Below, in pieces: positions 1 to 10,931 of a stretch of DNA of 64,000 bases (within the stretch, counting starts at the first letter, position 1; every line of letters begins with the position of its first letter). Made by a program: the position numbers and the translations under genes. The notes under the pieces were generated by a model. It saw nothing but the letters and a program-made list of their open reading frames with translations. It was not told the DNA's origin and ran no database searches. Source of the stretch: Romanomermis culicivorax (Eukaryota; Nematoda; Enoplea; Mermithida; Mermithidae); contig CAWUHX010000085.1 of the NCBI GenBank assembly GCA_963922205.1, positions 186,001 through 250,000 on the forward strand, written 5' to 3'.

Positions 1-590
1 CGGAATGAATAAAAAAGGTGAAACAACGCCAAACAATAACTACATATGTTATGCAAAACTTCTTCATCCATTTGTTTTTTATTACCAAAAATACTATAGC
101 ACAAACCATTTTGAAAGATTTTTTTACCTAATGAGAAGTGAACCTACTTTAACAACAAAGGAGTTTGGAAATAAAAGAGATGGTAATGGAGGACCAAAGG
201 TCAGAGGAATTGACCCTCTGACACACGGTCGAAAACTCCTTCCAACAAAAAATTTACGAAAATACGCTTGTTTACACTCAGGATCATTTTTTTGCATAAA
301 AGGATGGCATCCATTGAATTCCTGCAGTCTAAAACCGCTTCCACCAAAAAATCTTGGAAATACACTTGTTTACACCCAGGATTATTTTCTGTTTAAAGTG
401 GCTGCATTCATTGAATACCTCCTTGTCAAAAACACCTTCCACCAAAAAATCACAAAAACACTCCTGTTTACACCAAGGATAATTTTTTGTGTAAAGCGAC
501 CGCATCCATTGAATTGCCAATATTCGAAAAGCCTTTTCCCAATAAGACCATTTAAATACCTTTGTTTACACGCACGATAATCAGATGACA
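1..590 (-). repeat. Array of ~97-bp tandem repeats, minus orientation
   Basis: Four diverged units are visible, each with a TTGTTTACAC-like core, at about 268, 366, 466 and 562. The same unit occurs in plus orientation at 1808-2232, 28830-29280 and 63770-64000. Open frames through this region arise from the repeat and show no protein family. Confidence 0.75.
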
Positions 591-719
591 CTACATCTCT
601 TACACTGAAAAAGTGTTTTTTTTAAACCCAAATGAAGGGGATTTTCTTGAACTTTGGTCACTCATATAATTTGACCAAATCGATAATTTGAAAAAAAGAA
701 TGGACATTTCATAGATGCA

Positions 720-905
720 CGGGTAAAAGTATCAACGTCCAGAGATGCATACCCATTGAGGAACCTGTTGCAGCTGAAGGCCCTAGAAAAGGCCGTTTTT
801 GCATGTTTTTGGCGCCCCACTGAGCACCATTTGATTATAGACCCTCAATGACCTTTGCCACCCCTATGTTTGCCCATATGGCGAATATTATGCAAAATGT
901 CTCTA
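720..905 (-). repeat. Degenerate 'head' segment of the 97-bp-repeat family, inverted
   Basis: GCGCCCCACTGAGCACCA near 810 is an inverted, diverged match to the GGTGCTCGGTGGGGCCCC stretch of the plus-strand head at about 1508. With the array at 1-590 it forms an inverted arrangement facing the head and array at 1335-2232. Confidence 0.55.
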
Positions 906-924
906 TCTATAACCGTTTTTGATC

Positions 925-1173
925 TATAGTCTGTTATTCTTGAAATGTTTCTAAGTAAAGAAAATGGAAAGCAAGTAGTATTTCAGGTTTTCACGATTTT
1001 CTAATAAACAATATATCATATAGGGCTAGAAATTTGTGAGTATACTGAGCTAACCTTTAACAATTTTTCGAGTGAAAAATTTTACACTAAGAACTCTATG
1101 TAAATGATTTTGCCGATAGTACTAATTTGCGTCGTCTTTCTATTTGGAAGTACTTTATAAAAAACAGACTATA
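925..1173. mobile_element. 249-bp MITE, family M, copy 1
   Basis: The element starts TATAGTCTGTT and ends AACAGACTATA, so it has inverted ends of about 14 bp. Four copies of the same length (925, 5055, 6433, 33960) share their full interior. Outermost TA dinucleotides fit a TA target duplication as in Tc1/mariner. It has no coding capacity. Confidence 0.8.
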
Positions 1174-1334
1174 GAGGGGAGGTTAGTCGGATTTTAGGGG
1201 GCCAAGTATATTATAGGTAGACGCTTGACGTTCATAGCATCAGTTGGGAACTTTGGTAACAAAAGCAAGTTTGGACCTCATAAAAGTGGCTAGAAGGTTT
1301 TCTGTGTCAAAAAAGTGGCTTGCGGAAAAATCAG

Positions 1335-2232
1335 GATATCAAGGTGGCGCGATATCGTCAACCATATACTTGGCCCCCAAATTTCATGTCCCACCCCTAG
1401 AGCCAAAACGGTAAGAGCTAGAACCTTGAGGCCTTTTTCATAATTTCGGGCATAGGGGAGAACTATGGGGTGCCATTTGTTATTTCGCCTCTATCGGCAA
1501 GTGGTGCTCGGTGGGGCCCCAAAAAAAATAAAAACGTACTTTTTAAGGGTCCCCAGTCTCACCATGCTCCACCATGGGTGTGCCGTATCCAAGCTCCATA
1601 CTTCGGCCTAAGCATCTTGGGGGTCCACTCTCAAATGCGATTTTGCATTTTTTTAAATATGATCTCAATTCAATTATATGGTGGTCTGAAGTCACGGGAA
1701 ACGCAAAATTCGTCAATTTTGTTATACACTTACGGCTTCAAAAAATTACAGACTTTTGGAGTTCCAATTGAAATAGTAGCTTTATTGGGATTTTTGGGTT
1801 TAATAGTTTTCGACCATTGTTAATTGAATGAATCCGGTCACTTTACAGACATGAAAAATTATCCCGGGTGTAATCAAGCGTATTTTCGCGATTATTTGGG
1901 ACAATCAGTTTTTGACTGCGGGGAATTCAATGGATGCGTCACTTTACACAAAAAATTATCTTGTGTGTAAACAAACCTCTTTCCGTGATTTTTTTGAGGA
2001 AGGGGTTTTCGACTGCAGGGAATTTGATGAATGCGATCACTTTACACAAAAAATACTCAGAGTGTAAACAAGCGCATTTTCGTGATTTTTTTTAGAAAGG
2101 GGTTTTCGACCACAGGGGACTTAATGAATGTGATGAATTTACACAGGGAATATATTTCTGCGATTTTTGTGGGATGAAGTTCCTAACCATGGAGAATTCA
2201 TTGGATGCGTCATTTTACACAAAAAAATTATC
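1335..2232 (+). repeat. Head segment plus 97-bp tandem array, copy A
   Basis: A head of about 450 bp (ACTTGGCCCCCAAATTTCAT through the GGTGCTCGGTGGGGCCCC block) is followed by tandem units carrying GTGTAAACAAGCG, spaced about 97 bp (about 1868, 1965, 2061). The same head-then-array order recurs at 28080 and 63298. Confidence 0.75.
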
Positions 2233-2254
2233 TCGCTATTCAAAATATCGACAG

Positions 2255-3640
2255 GATTTGTTTTTTTTTCAGTTTCAAAACACTTGGGTTAGTTTGTACC
2301 ATCATGTCCCTTTCACACATGTGTACTTCCAACTGTGTTGAACTTTTTTGCTGAATTAGGTGTCAACAAAAGGAATCAACTGTGAGAAAGTAGCGAATGA
2401 AATCCCACTCAGCTTGTTTAGATAAAAGCTACAGAACAAAGTTTTCTTAGAACTAGATCGATTGTGCAAGATATGTTTAATTCACTCATTTTATATAACA
2501 TATCGTATAGAATTAACTCCATAAGTTCTACTGATTTACAAGGTATAAACAAATTTATTCTCTTCTATTTAGCTATTGAACAAAATAGCATCATTTGCAG
2601 CTTTTGGATTTAAACTGAAATTTGCAGAAAGAGCGCTTTTTGCGAGATTGCAGACTGGAAGCAATTTCACCCATCCTTGTCGCTTCCGTCCTACTTTAAA
2701 AAAGGTCGCACTGTCGCCGTGGGAGTGCGAGTTAAGTGGGGGAGAACAGGGTATGGGATTTGGCGAACACCCCTAATTTAGGCATGGCTGAATCAGGAGC
2801 ATTTTTGTATGCTTTACCCTGTTCTTCCATTTGCAAATTGGTGCTCACGGACTGTAACTAAGTCCTAGTTGCACTGAATGGGTCTAAGCTCTAGCTCAAG
2901 ATAATCTCGAACAAAAAGGCGATCCGTTTTGATCTCAAGTTCGGTATAATTTGAATGTCACCAGGTTTATAACGAGCTCAACGTCGAGATTATCTCCAGC
3001 TTGAACCGTCGGGTTGCACTAACATTTTCGCATAGTTTTCTCATCTTGAAAGCAAATAAATATAAAAATGTCTGCACTGCCCAAACTCGAACTTAAATCT
3101 CAGTATTAGTTAATCCTGAAGTGAGTATTGTTTGTGCACTGGAAGAAAATAATTTGGACATTGCGATTAGTTCAAACTCAGGATCATCAATTTAATCCCC
3201 ATATTGGTATTATCCTCATGTTGGGTTAGTGCAACCAACCTCATGTTCCTTCTGAGAATAGCCATAATATGCTTCCCTCACTTTTTTCAGCTAGTGTGAG
3301 AGGCAGGAGTTTTGAATCGGTCGGGAGTTAGAATGCTATTGGTTTACCATTTCTTTATATCTGGAGTCAGGTGCATATAATTTTTATATAGAAAAATTTT
3401 ACTGTAGCTGGTGCTAGGGGAAAGACAAAATTCACGATGGTGCAGAATATACTTTTTCACACACAGAAAATTTTTTTGAGAAAGAATGAAAATCCAATAT
3501 AACGAAAGTGAATTTTTTCCAACTTTAACCCAAGTTCTCAAAAATCTGGTCCACTTTTTTTCTAGCTTGGTAACTATCCAAGCAAGTATATTCTTCTTCT
3601 TTCTGCCCCATCGGGGCATTTTCTAATAAATTAGTAATAA
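2255..3640 (+). mobile_element. DNA-element copy A, left end missing
   Basis: This stretch aligns with the interior and right end of the element at 29451-31008 and finishes with the same GGGGCATTTTCTAATAAA terminus near 3635. The left inverted end seen in the other copy is absent, so this copy is truncated. Long open frames here are repeat-derived. Confidence 0.65.
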
Positions 3641-3875
3641 ATTATATCATTATAAATTCATAGTTTCAATATAATGGCATTTTTGGCGGACCTTCCCAGT
3701 GGCTGAAACGATGCGGGAGAACCGATGGCCGGTGTGGATATAAAAATAGAAGATAAAATTTTACAGTAGTATTACAGTTTCTCGGTTTCCCGATTACTTC
3801 TATTAATAAAAATATGTAACTTTTTGTATCCTGGCTCCCAATTCCATGCTTAATTTGCATAAAAACTAAAAAGTT

Positions 3876-4321
3876 ATGGTTGTTTCCATGGTAGCTGAAC
3901 AAAACGTAGAGTTCAAAAAATTGAATATGTCCGAAACTAACAAGCTTGGAATGTCATCAACGAACGTTTGTTATCCTGTTTCTTACGAAATTCGCACAGT
4001 CATCTATCAAAATTCTGTTTCATTGAATTTGGCCGCCGGACTAGCAGGGTTGATATGCGGAATTTCGACCATTTTGATCGCTTTCTTTTTAAGGAAACGA
4101 ATCAAGTCGAAGGTATGCAAATATTTCAAATTGAATGCCGCATAACAAATTACTCTGGACATTTGCAGGTCGGAGGTAGCAAAAAAGAGAATATCGGAGC
4201 TTGGCAATGGTTCAAGAGACGAGAAACTTTGGATAAATTGGAGTTGGAAGTAACGAAAATACAAATTAAGAGATGTCAGGAAATATCTTCCAAAAGATGT
4301 TCTTGCTTCAGACGGATATGA
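3876..4321 (+). CDS. Small single-pass membrane protein, two exons (3876..4112, 4169..4321)
   Basis: The function is not recognised. Exon 1 ends AAG|GTATGC and exon 2 follows TTTGCAG; the 56-bp intron is in phase 0 and gives a 129-residue protein. About 53 residues precede a hydrophobic segment (AAGLAGLICGISTILIAFF), then a basic stop-transfer RKRIKSK and a Lys/Arg-rich tail ending in a Cys-rich CSCFRR. The likely topology is N-terminus outside and a 60-residue cytoplasmic tail. No signal peptide is obvious at the chosen ATG; a second ATG lies five codons downstream. It may be the last two exons of a larger receptor gene with further exons upstream. The splice junctions and membrane segment are visible; the complete gene extent is inferred. 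Confidence 0.55.
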
Positions 4322-5054
4322 ATTATATGTGACCGAGAATTTTTCTATTTACTGATCGTGAGAAGTTGGAAAACGGAATGAAAAAACATGACAGACAAAT
4401 CCAGTCGATCTTTTAAATAACGTTTGTAAATTGAAAAAGGACACCACACAAATCTTTTATCAAAATTTTTTATTAAAAAATATTTTGAATATCAACTCAC
4501 TTTGTTCACAAATTTTCAGCACCTTATAGGATGTGATTTAGCAGAAAATCGTAAAAATATGAAATATTACTTGTGTTCGACTCATTACATACAACGGAGA
4601 TTTGAGTTCTGAGATCATCCGTTTCCCGGAATTTTAGAGGGGTCATGGCGAAAAAATTTCCATTTCCTAAAAACGATCAAAAAACTGTAATTTTCAAAAA
4701 TAACCCCCAATTACAAATCGTAATTACATGTACATGTGTCTGTTATTTATAAGCATTTCAAGAAAAACAGACTACAGCTGGAAATTTCAGTCAGAAAAGG
4801 TGTTGTTTTTGTTACAGATCAAAATTCTTCCATCTTCACTTGAGGCGTTCATTTTGTTTTCTGATTTATGGTTAGAGGTATTCGATAATTGTTGAAAAAA
4901 TTTTGATTCAACGTTTTTAGATGCCCAAAACGGACTTGACTTTGACTCTTACTATAGAGATTTCATTTGTCCATATAAGATGAATTTCAAATCAGAATGT
5001 ATTTCAAAAAATTCAATGTTTCAATGATATTCACATTCCAAAAAAAGTTTCGTG
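4322..5054. other. Intergenic stretch
   Basis: AT-rich. I see only a short fragment of MITE family M near 4748-4780 (AAGAAAAACAGACTA). No gene recognised. Confidence 0.4.
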
Positions 5055-5303
5055 TATAGTCTGTTTTTCTTGAAATGCTTCTAAATAATGAAAGTGGAAA
5101 GCAAGTAGTATTTCAGATTTTCACGATTTGCTGCTTAACAATATATCATATAGGACTGGAAATTTGTCAGCATACTGACCCAACCTTTAGCCATTTTTCG
5201 AGTGAAAAATTTCACAGTAAGAGCTCCATGTTAACGATTTTGACGACAGTGCTGATTTGTGCCGCTTTTCAATTTGGAAGCATTTTATAAAAAACTGACT
5301 ATA
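5055..5303. mobile_element. 249-bp MITE, family M, copy 2
   Basis: Same length, inverted ends and interior as copy 1; one end reads AAACTGACTATA with a single change. Confidence 0.8.
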
Positions 5304-6432
5304 GTCCTTTATTGTGCTGATAAATATTCCGGTTTATCCGTCGATTGCAAATTCACTCCATATTGCATGCCAGAATTTTATATGCTTTCGAAATTCGCTC
5401 TCTGATTGTGACTTAGAACCTACGTAATTCATATTGTTTCTGACGCACGGACAAAGCGGTCTCTTTTAGTAAAAAACAGAAGGTAGTATGACAGAGAATA
5501 TCTCGTTCTGAATGCCAAGAGGTCAATAATTGACCTGGCCTACAAATTATTTTGTATTTTGTAGGCTTTTTGATGCAGTCCACTTGAGATACTTAAGGGC
5601 TGTTTCTTACCGCGTCTTAATTGCAAACGAAGACACTAAAGCATTATAAACTAAAGCAAAATGTTCATGGCATAGAGAAAAGCGAATTTTCCAAAAAAAT
5701 AAGTTCGAATTTTCAAAGCTTTCTCCAAAGTTTCAGCATAATAATGACATGGGCCATGAACACTGGGCATTCACATATCTGTGACCCATGGGACAAACCG
5801 CCTTCAAGGTTGAGCAATCTGATTCCAGTTAATGAATGACGGGCTTATCAGTGCCATCAAATACAGCCTTCAAAGTCTGAAAAAGTCCAATCAGCATGTC
5901 TATCGAGTCTTGAAAATCAGTGATGTGACTTGTTAAGCATTTTCCATGGAAAAATGTCTCTTGTAGAGTCAACTGTTGTGCTCATGTTAACATCAGTTTC
6001 TTGGTAGCATCTAATTTCAAGAAGCTACGAGAGATGTCTGGTCCGCTCGTCGGTGAAAGACGTATTGCAAGACTTCTGAAACATTGATTCTATAAATTTT
6101 ACTAAAAACGGTAATTTCGCTGCTGATGATCATAGTGGACGGAAATTTTCCCCAAAACAGGCAACAAAAAGCAATAGTGAGTCAAGGATCTCACTTATGC
6201 TTCTAGTGCTTCAGATGCGTCTTGCCAACGTCGAATATTACTATAAAGCCTCTATTTTCTAAAGAGCGTCAAAATGCAAAATTCATAGATGCAGATAATA
6301 AACCTGCATCGTATGCCGAAATGTTCTTTCTCAAGCTTTTCTCTCCGAGGAAAACTAGAAAAAATGTTTATGTTAGCCGTTTTTTTGCATAGATATCTTT
6401 CTGCTCTCTGAGGCTGATTTGGAAAAATGGAC
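5304..6432. other. Intergenic stretch
   Basis: Open frames are short and no family is recognised; no repeat was identified by eye. Confidence 0.3.
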
Positions 6433-6681
6433 TATAGTATGTTTTTCTTGAAAGCTTCATACTAGTGAGAGTGGAAATCAAGTAGTATTTCAAATTTTCA
6501 CGATTTTCTGGTAAACAATATATCATACAGGACTGGAAATTTGTGAGCATACTGACCTCACCATTAGCAATTTTCAGAATAAAAAACTTTAAGCTAAGAG
6601 CTCTAAGTAAATGATTTTGACGACAGTACTGATTTGTGTCATTTTCTTTATTTGAAAGGATTTTATAAAAAACAGACTATA
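6433..6681. mobile_element. 249-bp MITE, family M, copy 3
   Basis: Full-length copy with inverted ends (one reads TATAGTATGTTTTT) and the shared interior. Confidence 0.8.
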
Positions 6682-6842
6682 GCCGCATAGCTTAGTATAC
6701 GTATACCTCAGCAAGTAACAGCTGTGTTTCGACATTCCAATTTTACTTCCGTAAATATTTTTGCCACCAATAATACAATTTTTCAGGATTCAACATAACA
6801 CGTATGAAAATCAAATTCAAAGGTAAAATATTTCTTAGGTTA

Positions 6843-7463
6843 TCAGCACGCTAGAAAACTTTGTCGACTGCGAATCAAATCGCCATTTTTCTCAGTTTTT
6901 GTCCAAATTTTTATTTTTCCGTGACTTTTTTTTTTGGACGCTGCGCTCATCGAAGCTTTCATGGCATTTTCCTTCACGACAAAAAAAGTCTGATAGTCCA
7001 TCAAACCGGCCGGCACCGGTTCCGATCGCATGACGGATTTTCGTATAGTAGCCGGAGGGGAGGCGGTGTCATAGGGTTCGGTATGGATAAAATTCTGTCG
7101 TATGAGAAGAATGTACTGCGTGCATTGTAGAAAAAACTGAAATTCGATATGATTCTTTCCTGAGATTGAAAAAAATGCCGGAGTCTAAAATTTTGCTGGG
7201 TGAAGAATATCTTTTCTTGAAGGAAGACTAATTTTTAAACGTCCTAGCTATCCATGATACACTTCAAAACTTACTTGGAAGAATCACCTTTCCGCGTTGA
7301 TTTCGGAAATATCTTTGGAGCATGTTCGGCAGCTTTATTCATAAATGTTTCGCTATAAACTTTGAACAACGCGGACTTTTTCCTCGAATGCTCCGAATTT
7401 TGTTCTTAGAGGGTGTTTAATAACCGATTCCTCGACAAGATGAGGCAGTTCGGCTGCAGCCAT
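6843..7463 (-). CDS. Candidate multi-exon gene, product unknown
   Basis: Three protein-like segments run down the minus strand. One begins at an ATG near 7463 (MAAAELPHLVEE). A second, about 7383-7275, reads through KVYSETFMNKAAEHAPKIF and ends at a consensus donor (CCAA|GTAAGT, exon end 7275). A third runs from about 7120 to a stop at 6843; it contains RSEPVPAGLMDYQTFFVV and a Lys-rich tail. Codon use is richer in GC than the surroundings, which supports coding. The first and second segments are in different frames with no normal-sized intron between them, so that junction is unresolved (frameshift, missed exon or separate start). No domain is recognised; the basic tail could bind nucleic acid, but this is only a guess. 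Confidence 0.35.
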
Positions 7464-7781
7464 TCTGAATGCAGAGACTTATTTATTTTTCAATAATCAA
7501 CCGAGTAAAAGCAAATAACCGGTGCGGCAAAACTGCAATAAAAAAGAGAGACATAGGAATCGAAAATAGAAAAATGAAAATCTAAAAAAAAGCGCAAAAA
7601 TAAATTTTAAAATAGTACAGCAAGCAGAAAAAGAAGAAGCAAACTCAAGACAAAACGATCCGGACATTGAAAGGATATGAAAAAATAAGGAAAAATGAAT
7701 AAAAATGAATAACAACTACAAATTGTTAGTGTATGAGAAAAATGAATAAAAAAGTACAAATTTTTGGTGTATGTTGGTGTA

Positions 7782-8431
7782 AGGAAAGAAAGAAAGAAAA
7801 GAAAAGAAAAGAAAAGAAAAGAAAAGAAAAGAAAAGAAAAGAAAAGAAAAGAAAAGAAAAGAAAAGAAAAGAAAAGAAAAGAAAAGAAAAGAAAAGAAAA
7901 GAAAAGAAAAGAAAAGAAAAGAAAAGAAAAGAAAAGAAAAGAAAAGAAAAGAAAAGAAAAGAAAAGAAAAGAAAAGAAAAGAAAAGAAAAGAAAAGAAAA
8001 GAAAAGAAAAGAAAAGAAAAGAAAAGAAAAGAAAAGAAAAGAAAAGAAAAGAAAAGAAAAGAAAAGAAAAGAAAAGAAAAGAAAAGAAAAGAAAAGAAAA
8101 GAAAAGAAAAGAAAAGAAAAGAAAAGAAAAGAAAAGAAAAGAAAAGAAAAGAAAAGAAAAGAAAAGAAAAGAAAAGAAAAGAAAAGAAAAGAAAAGAAAA
8201 GAAAAGAAAAGAAAAGAAAAGAAAAGAAAAGAAAAGAAAAGAAAAGAAAAGAAAAGAAAAGAAAAGAAAAGAAAAGAAAAGAAAAGAAAAGAAAAGAAAA
8301 GAAAAGAAAAGAAAAGAAAAGAAAAGAAAAGAAAAGAAAAGAAAAGAAAAGAAAAGAAAAGAAAAGAAAAGAAAAGAAAAGAAAAGAAAAGAAAAGAAAA
8401 GAAAAGAAAAGAAAAGAAAAGAAAAGAAAAG
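7782..8431. repeat. Uninterrupted (AAAAG)n microsatellite, ~635 bp
   Basis: After a short GAAA lead-in, GAAAA repeats without a visible interruption from about 7797 to 8430, roughly 127 copies. It lies directly beyond the stop codon of the minus-strand gene at 8436-9533, so in that transcript it would be a long CTTTT tract at the start of the 3' UTR. Long open frames of Lys-Arg or Phe-Ser repeats across it are not genes. Confidence 0.98.
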
Positions 8432-8435
8432 GATT

Positions 8436-9533
8436 TTACTTTTTTGAATTTGTCTTTTGAACCGTAACGTTTTCGACATGGACACCATCCTTTCCCTCTA
8501 TAACGTTCCGTTCTCTCTCAACATCCCTTTGCGTCTGCTGCGGCTGCGGTGGTTTCTGAACATTTCTGATAGCAGTTTCCGTATAAATCTTGAACGCTTG
8601 CGACTGTTCGGGAGCTGGCGCCGCTTGTTCCATAGCCCCGGCACCGTCTTGAAGCTGCGGCGATGGCACCGCCGACGACTTTGCAATTCTCGGGCGCCGT
8701 TTCGGTGGCGGTATGACGGATTCGGCCATATCGAAAGGCGTCGACGGCGATGGTTGTTCGACGGTCGGCGATCGTCGTGTAGCGAATTTTTTCAAATATA
8801 GCCTGAAAATAGCGAGGAGCTTATAGCTGCTACGAAGAGCCGATACTCCCAATAGTCACACCATCTTTTGAAGACTAAAGTTTTTGCTATAGTAAGGCAG
8901 TAGGCAACACGTCAGTTTTTTGACATTTCAAGTAGCCTTGTTGATTCCTACGCTTTTATTTTCATCACTTGATAGACCTTGGGGATACCAGATATTGTGA
9001 TATCGATGAGTGAAGAAAAAGGGTACTTTGAAATCCGCAATTCATATGATACGTTCTTACCTATTCTTTGGCACTGCTAAATCCGTGGAAGGCAAGCTTA
9101 TGACTTCCTGAGCCAATTTCGACGTCGGCTTTTCTCGCGACTGTTGCACTTCACTCGTCTGCTTTACCATCGGTCGCTCTTGTTTGTCCAAGTTTCCGTT
9201 AGCCGTTACGGCGCCGGCTCTCTCCTGGTCACCGAGCTGCCGCTGATGATGATGATTCCGACTTCGATATTGTTGATGCTGGTGGCGACTCGACTGTAGA
9301 TGATGACGCTGATGTTGGGAAACCCTTTCTCCTTCATCTTCTTGCTGATAGCGACTTTGACGACGAGCGCTTTTCGATTTGGACTTTTTGCAACAACAGC
9401 AAAGCCATATACTCGTTAGTAATGCGGCGAGCGTCAAGCTAATTAGCATAATTAGTTCGGCAGTTGACCACAAAGTATACTCGTAGTTTCTATTGTTACC
9501 TACGTTGTTGATGGAGAGCCGTCTAATTAGCAT
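8436..9533 (-). CDS. Single-pass membrane protein, two exons (9061..9533, 8436..8802)
   Basis: The function is not recognised. The donor AATAG|GTAAGA at 9060 and acceptor TTTTCAG at 8803 remove a 258-bp intron, and the phases (2 then 1 nt) join exactly to a 279-residue product. A short N-terminus precedes a membrane segment (AELIMLISLTLAALLTSIWL) followed by CCCCKK, a likely palmitoylated juxtamembrane Cys cluster. The long cytoplasmic tail is rich in Gln, His, Arg and Ser, then Pro/Gln-rich, with an acidic-basic end. No enzymatic domain is visible; an adaptor or receptor tail is plausible. The ATG at 9533 gives no signal peptide, and a Met-initiated open frame on the same strand at about 9745 could be an upstream exon, so the start is uncertain. 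The stop codon is within about 5 nt of the AAAAG repeat. Confidence 0.65.
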
Positions 9534-9776
9534 ATTTGAATTGTGATATTTAGAACGGCGTGTAAATACTAGTAGGCATATGCAGTATGAGTGAAAGAAA
9601 ATTCATCTGTCTTCATGTGTCCATCTAGAAATCAGAAATTGTAAACTTCACAGTCTTTTGAACAATAAGTAACATAACACACATCCTCAACTGATTCTTC
9701 TAACGTTAATTTGGCCAGACCCTCGAACTCCCTATTGGTGGTCATTGTACTTACTGATCACCGTTTTGTTGCGACT

Positions 9777-10895
9777 TCATTTTATCTAATGCAGCGTGCC
9801 ATTTGATGCTGTTCGGGACCAATGGATGGACTTGGAAAAGAACATCACACAATTGAGAGAAAAAGTTAAAATCCATTCGGAAAGCTAATTTCTCAGACTT
9901 TAAACATATCACCTATTTTTAGCTCACGCTAAAGCTTTTATCGAAATTTCCGAATCAATTATCAGAACAGCAATTAATGACCGTAATGATACACCGCCTG
10001 ACATACGGTAAGGAATGCATAATATTTTTGTAGATTATGTAACGGTCTTCCAAGAAAGAACCCATCTTTATTTGAGAGATGAATTGATTCTAATTGAAAA
10101 GATCAATCTACTGGCAAGTGATTTTGATGCATTGATTTTTGTAAACGTACATCCAAAATTAGTTTGTTGTAAACTATGGAAACGAAGTCAAAAATCTACA
10201 ATGAATAATCTCGTGAATGTCTGATTTTAATAAAAAACATAGGAGCTGAACTAGATTGATCCACCCATTGCGTCAACTTTCGTTAGTTGTAGAATGTTGC
10301 GTTCCGAAAGTGTATCGTGTACCATCTGGAAAATGTCTGAATATTTTTAAGAAAATGTTCACTGTTTACTGTAGTGCGACAGACGTTACTGTTTACCTTA
10401 GAACACAATATAGTAAAAAATATTGCAAATATCAATTCACCGTCCAAATGGAAAATTCATCATCATTCAGGTGCAATTTTGGCTAGTCAAGAAACGATGG
10501 ATCAATATGACCCGATATGGAACGAAGTAAGGAGTAACTAACATCCGCAAATCATTCCTTACAAACGTATTATGCGATTTTGCTAAAACTCTTTAATGAA
10601 AAATTGTATAAAACTCTGAGGAATGGGGATTGAGTCAATGCATCTAAACTGTCGGAACTGTACTTTACTGAAAATTGCTCAACGTAACCATCCAAAACTG
10701 CGCCCAAAAAGGAGCATGTTTAATCAAGTGAGACAGCTTTGATAGTAAGGAAAATCTGAAAATCGTCAAGCAGATCCTGAATAAATTTTAATCGCCGTAA
10801 ATCGTAAAACAACGAATATTTTATACAATCCACTTTCTTTTTTTGCTTCAGTTACCTAATCATTGCCGTAAAATCGTGTGCGCACATAGGCCCTA
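9777..10895 (+). CDS. Candidate gene with several short exons, product unknown
   Basis: Exon-like blocks with splice signals occur in one direction. The first follows ATGCAG near 9795 (VPFDAVRDQWMDLEKNITQL). The second lies between a TATTTTTAG acceptor near 9922 and CATACG|GTAAGG near 10010 (AKAFIEISESIIRTAINDR). The third follows GGCTAG near 10487 and ends GAA|GTAAGG near 10527 (QETMDQYDPIWNE). The last follows TTGCTTCAG near 10850 and runs to a stop near 10894. Phases agree from the second block on; the first has no clear donor. It could be the 5' part of the gene whose exons lie at 13483-14262, with Harbinger-like elements in the intervening intron. No domain is recognised. Confidence 0.35.
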
Positions 10896-10931
10896 ATTAA
10901 GGCCTGATGGAAGGAAAAACAGGTACTCTTA

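Noticed and set aside
3344..3619. 91-residue minus-strand frame
   Set aside because: It falls in the terminal inverted repeat of a DNA element.
7607..8488. Long open frames of (KRKEK)n and (FSFLF)n repeats
   Set aside because: They are translations of the AAAAG microsatellite in several frames, not genes.
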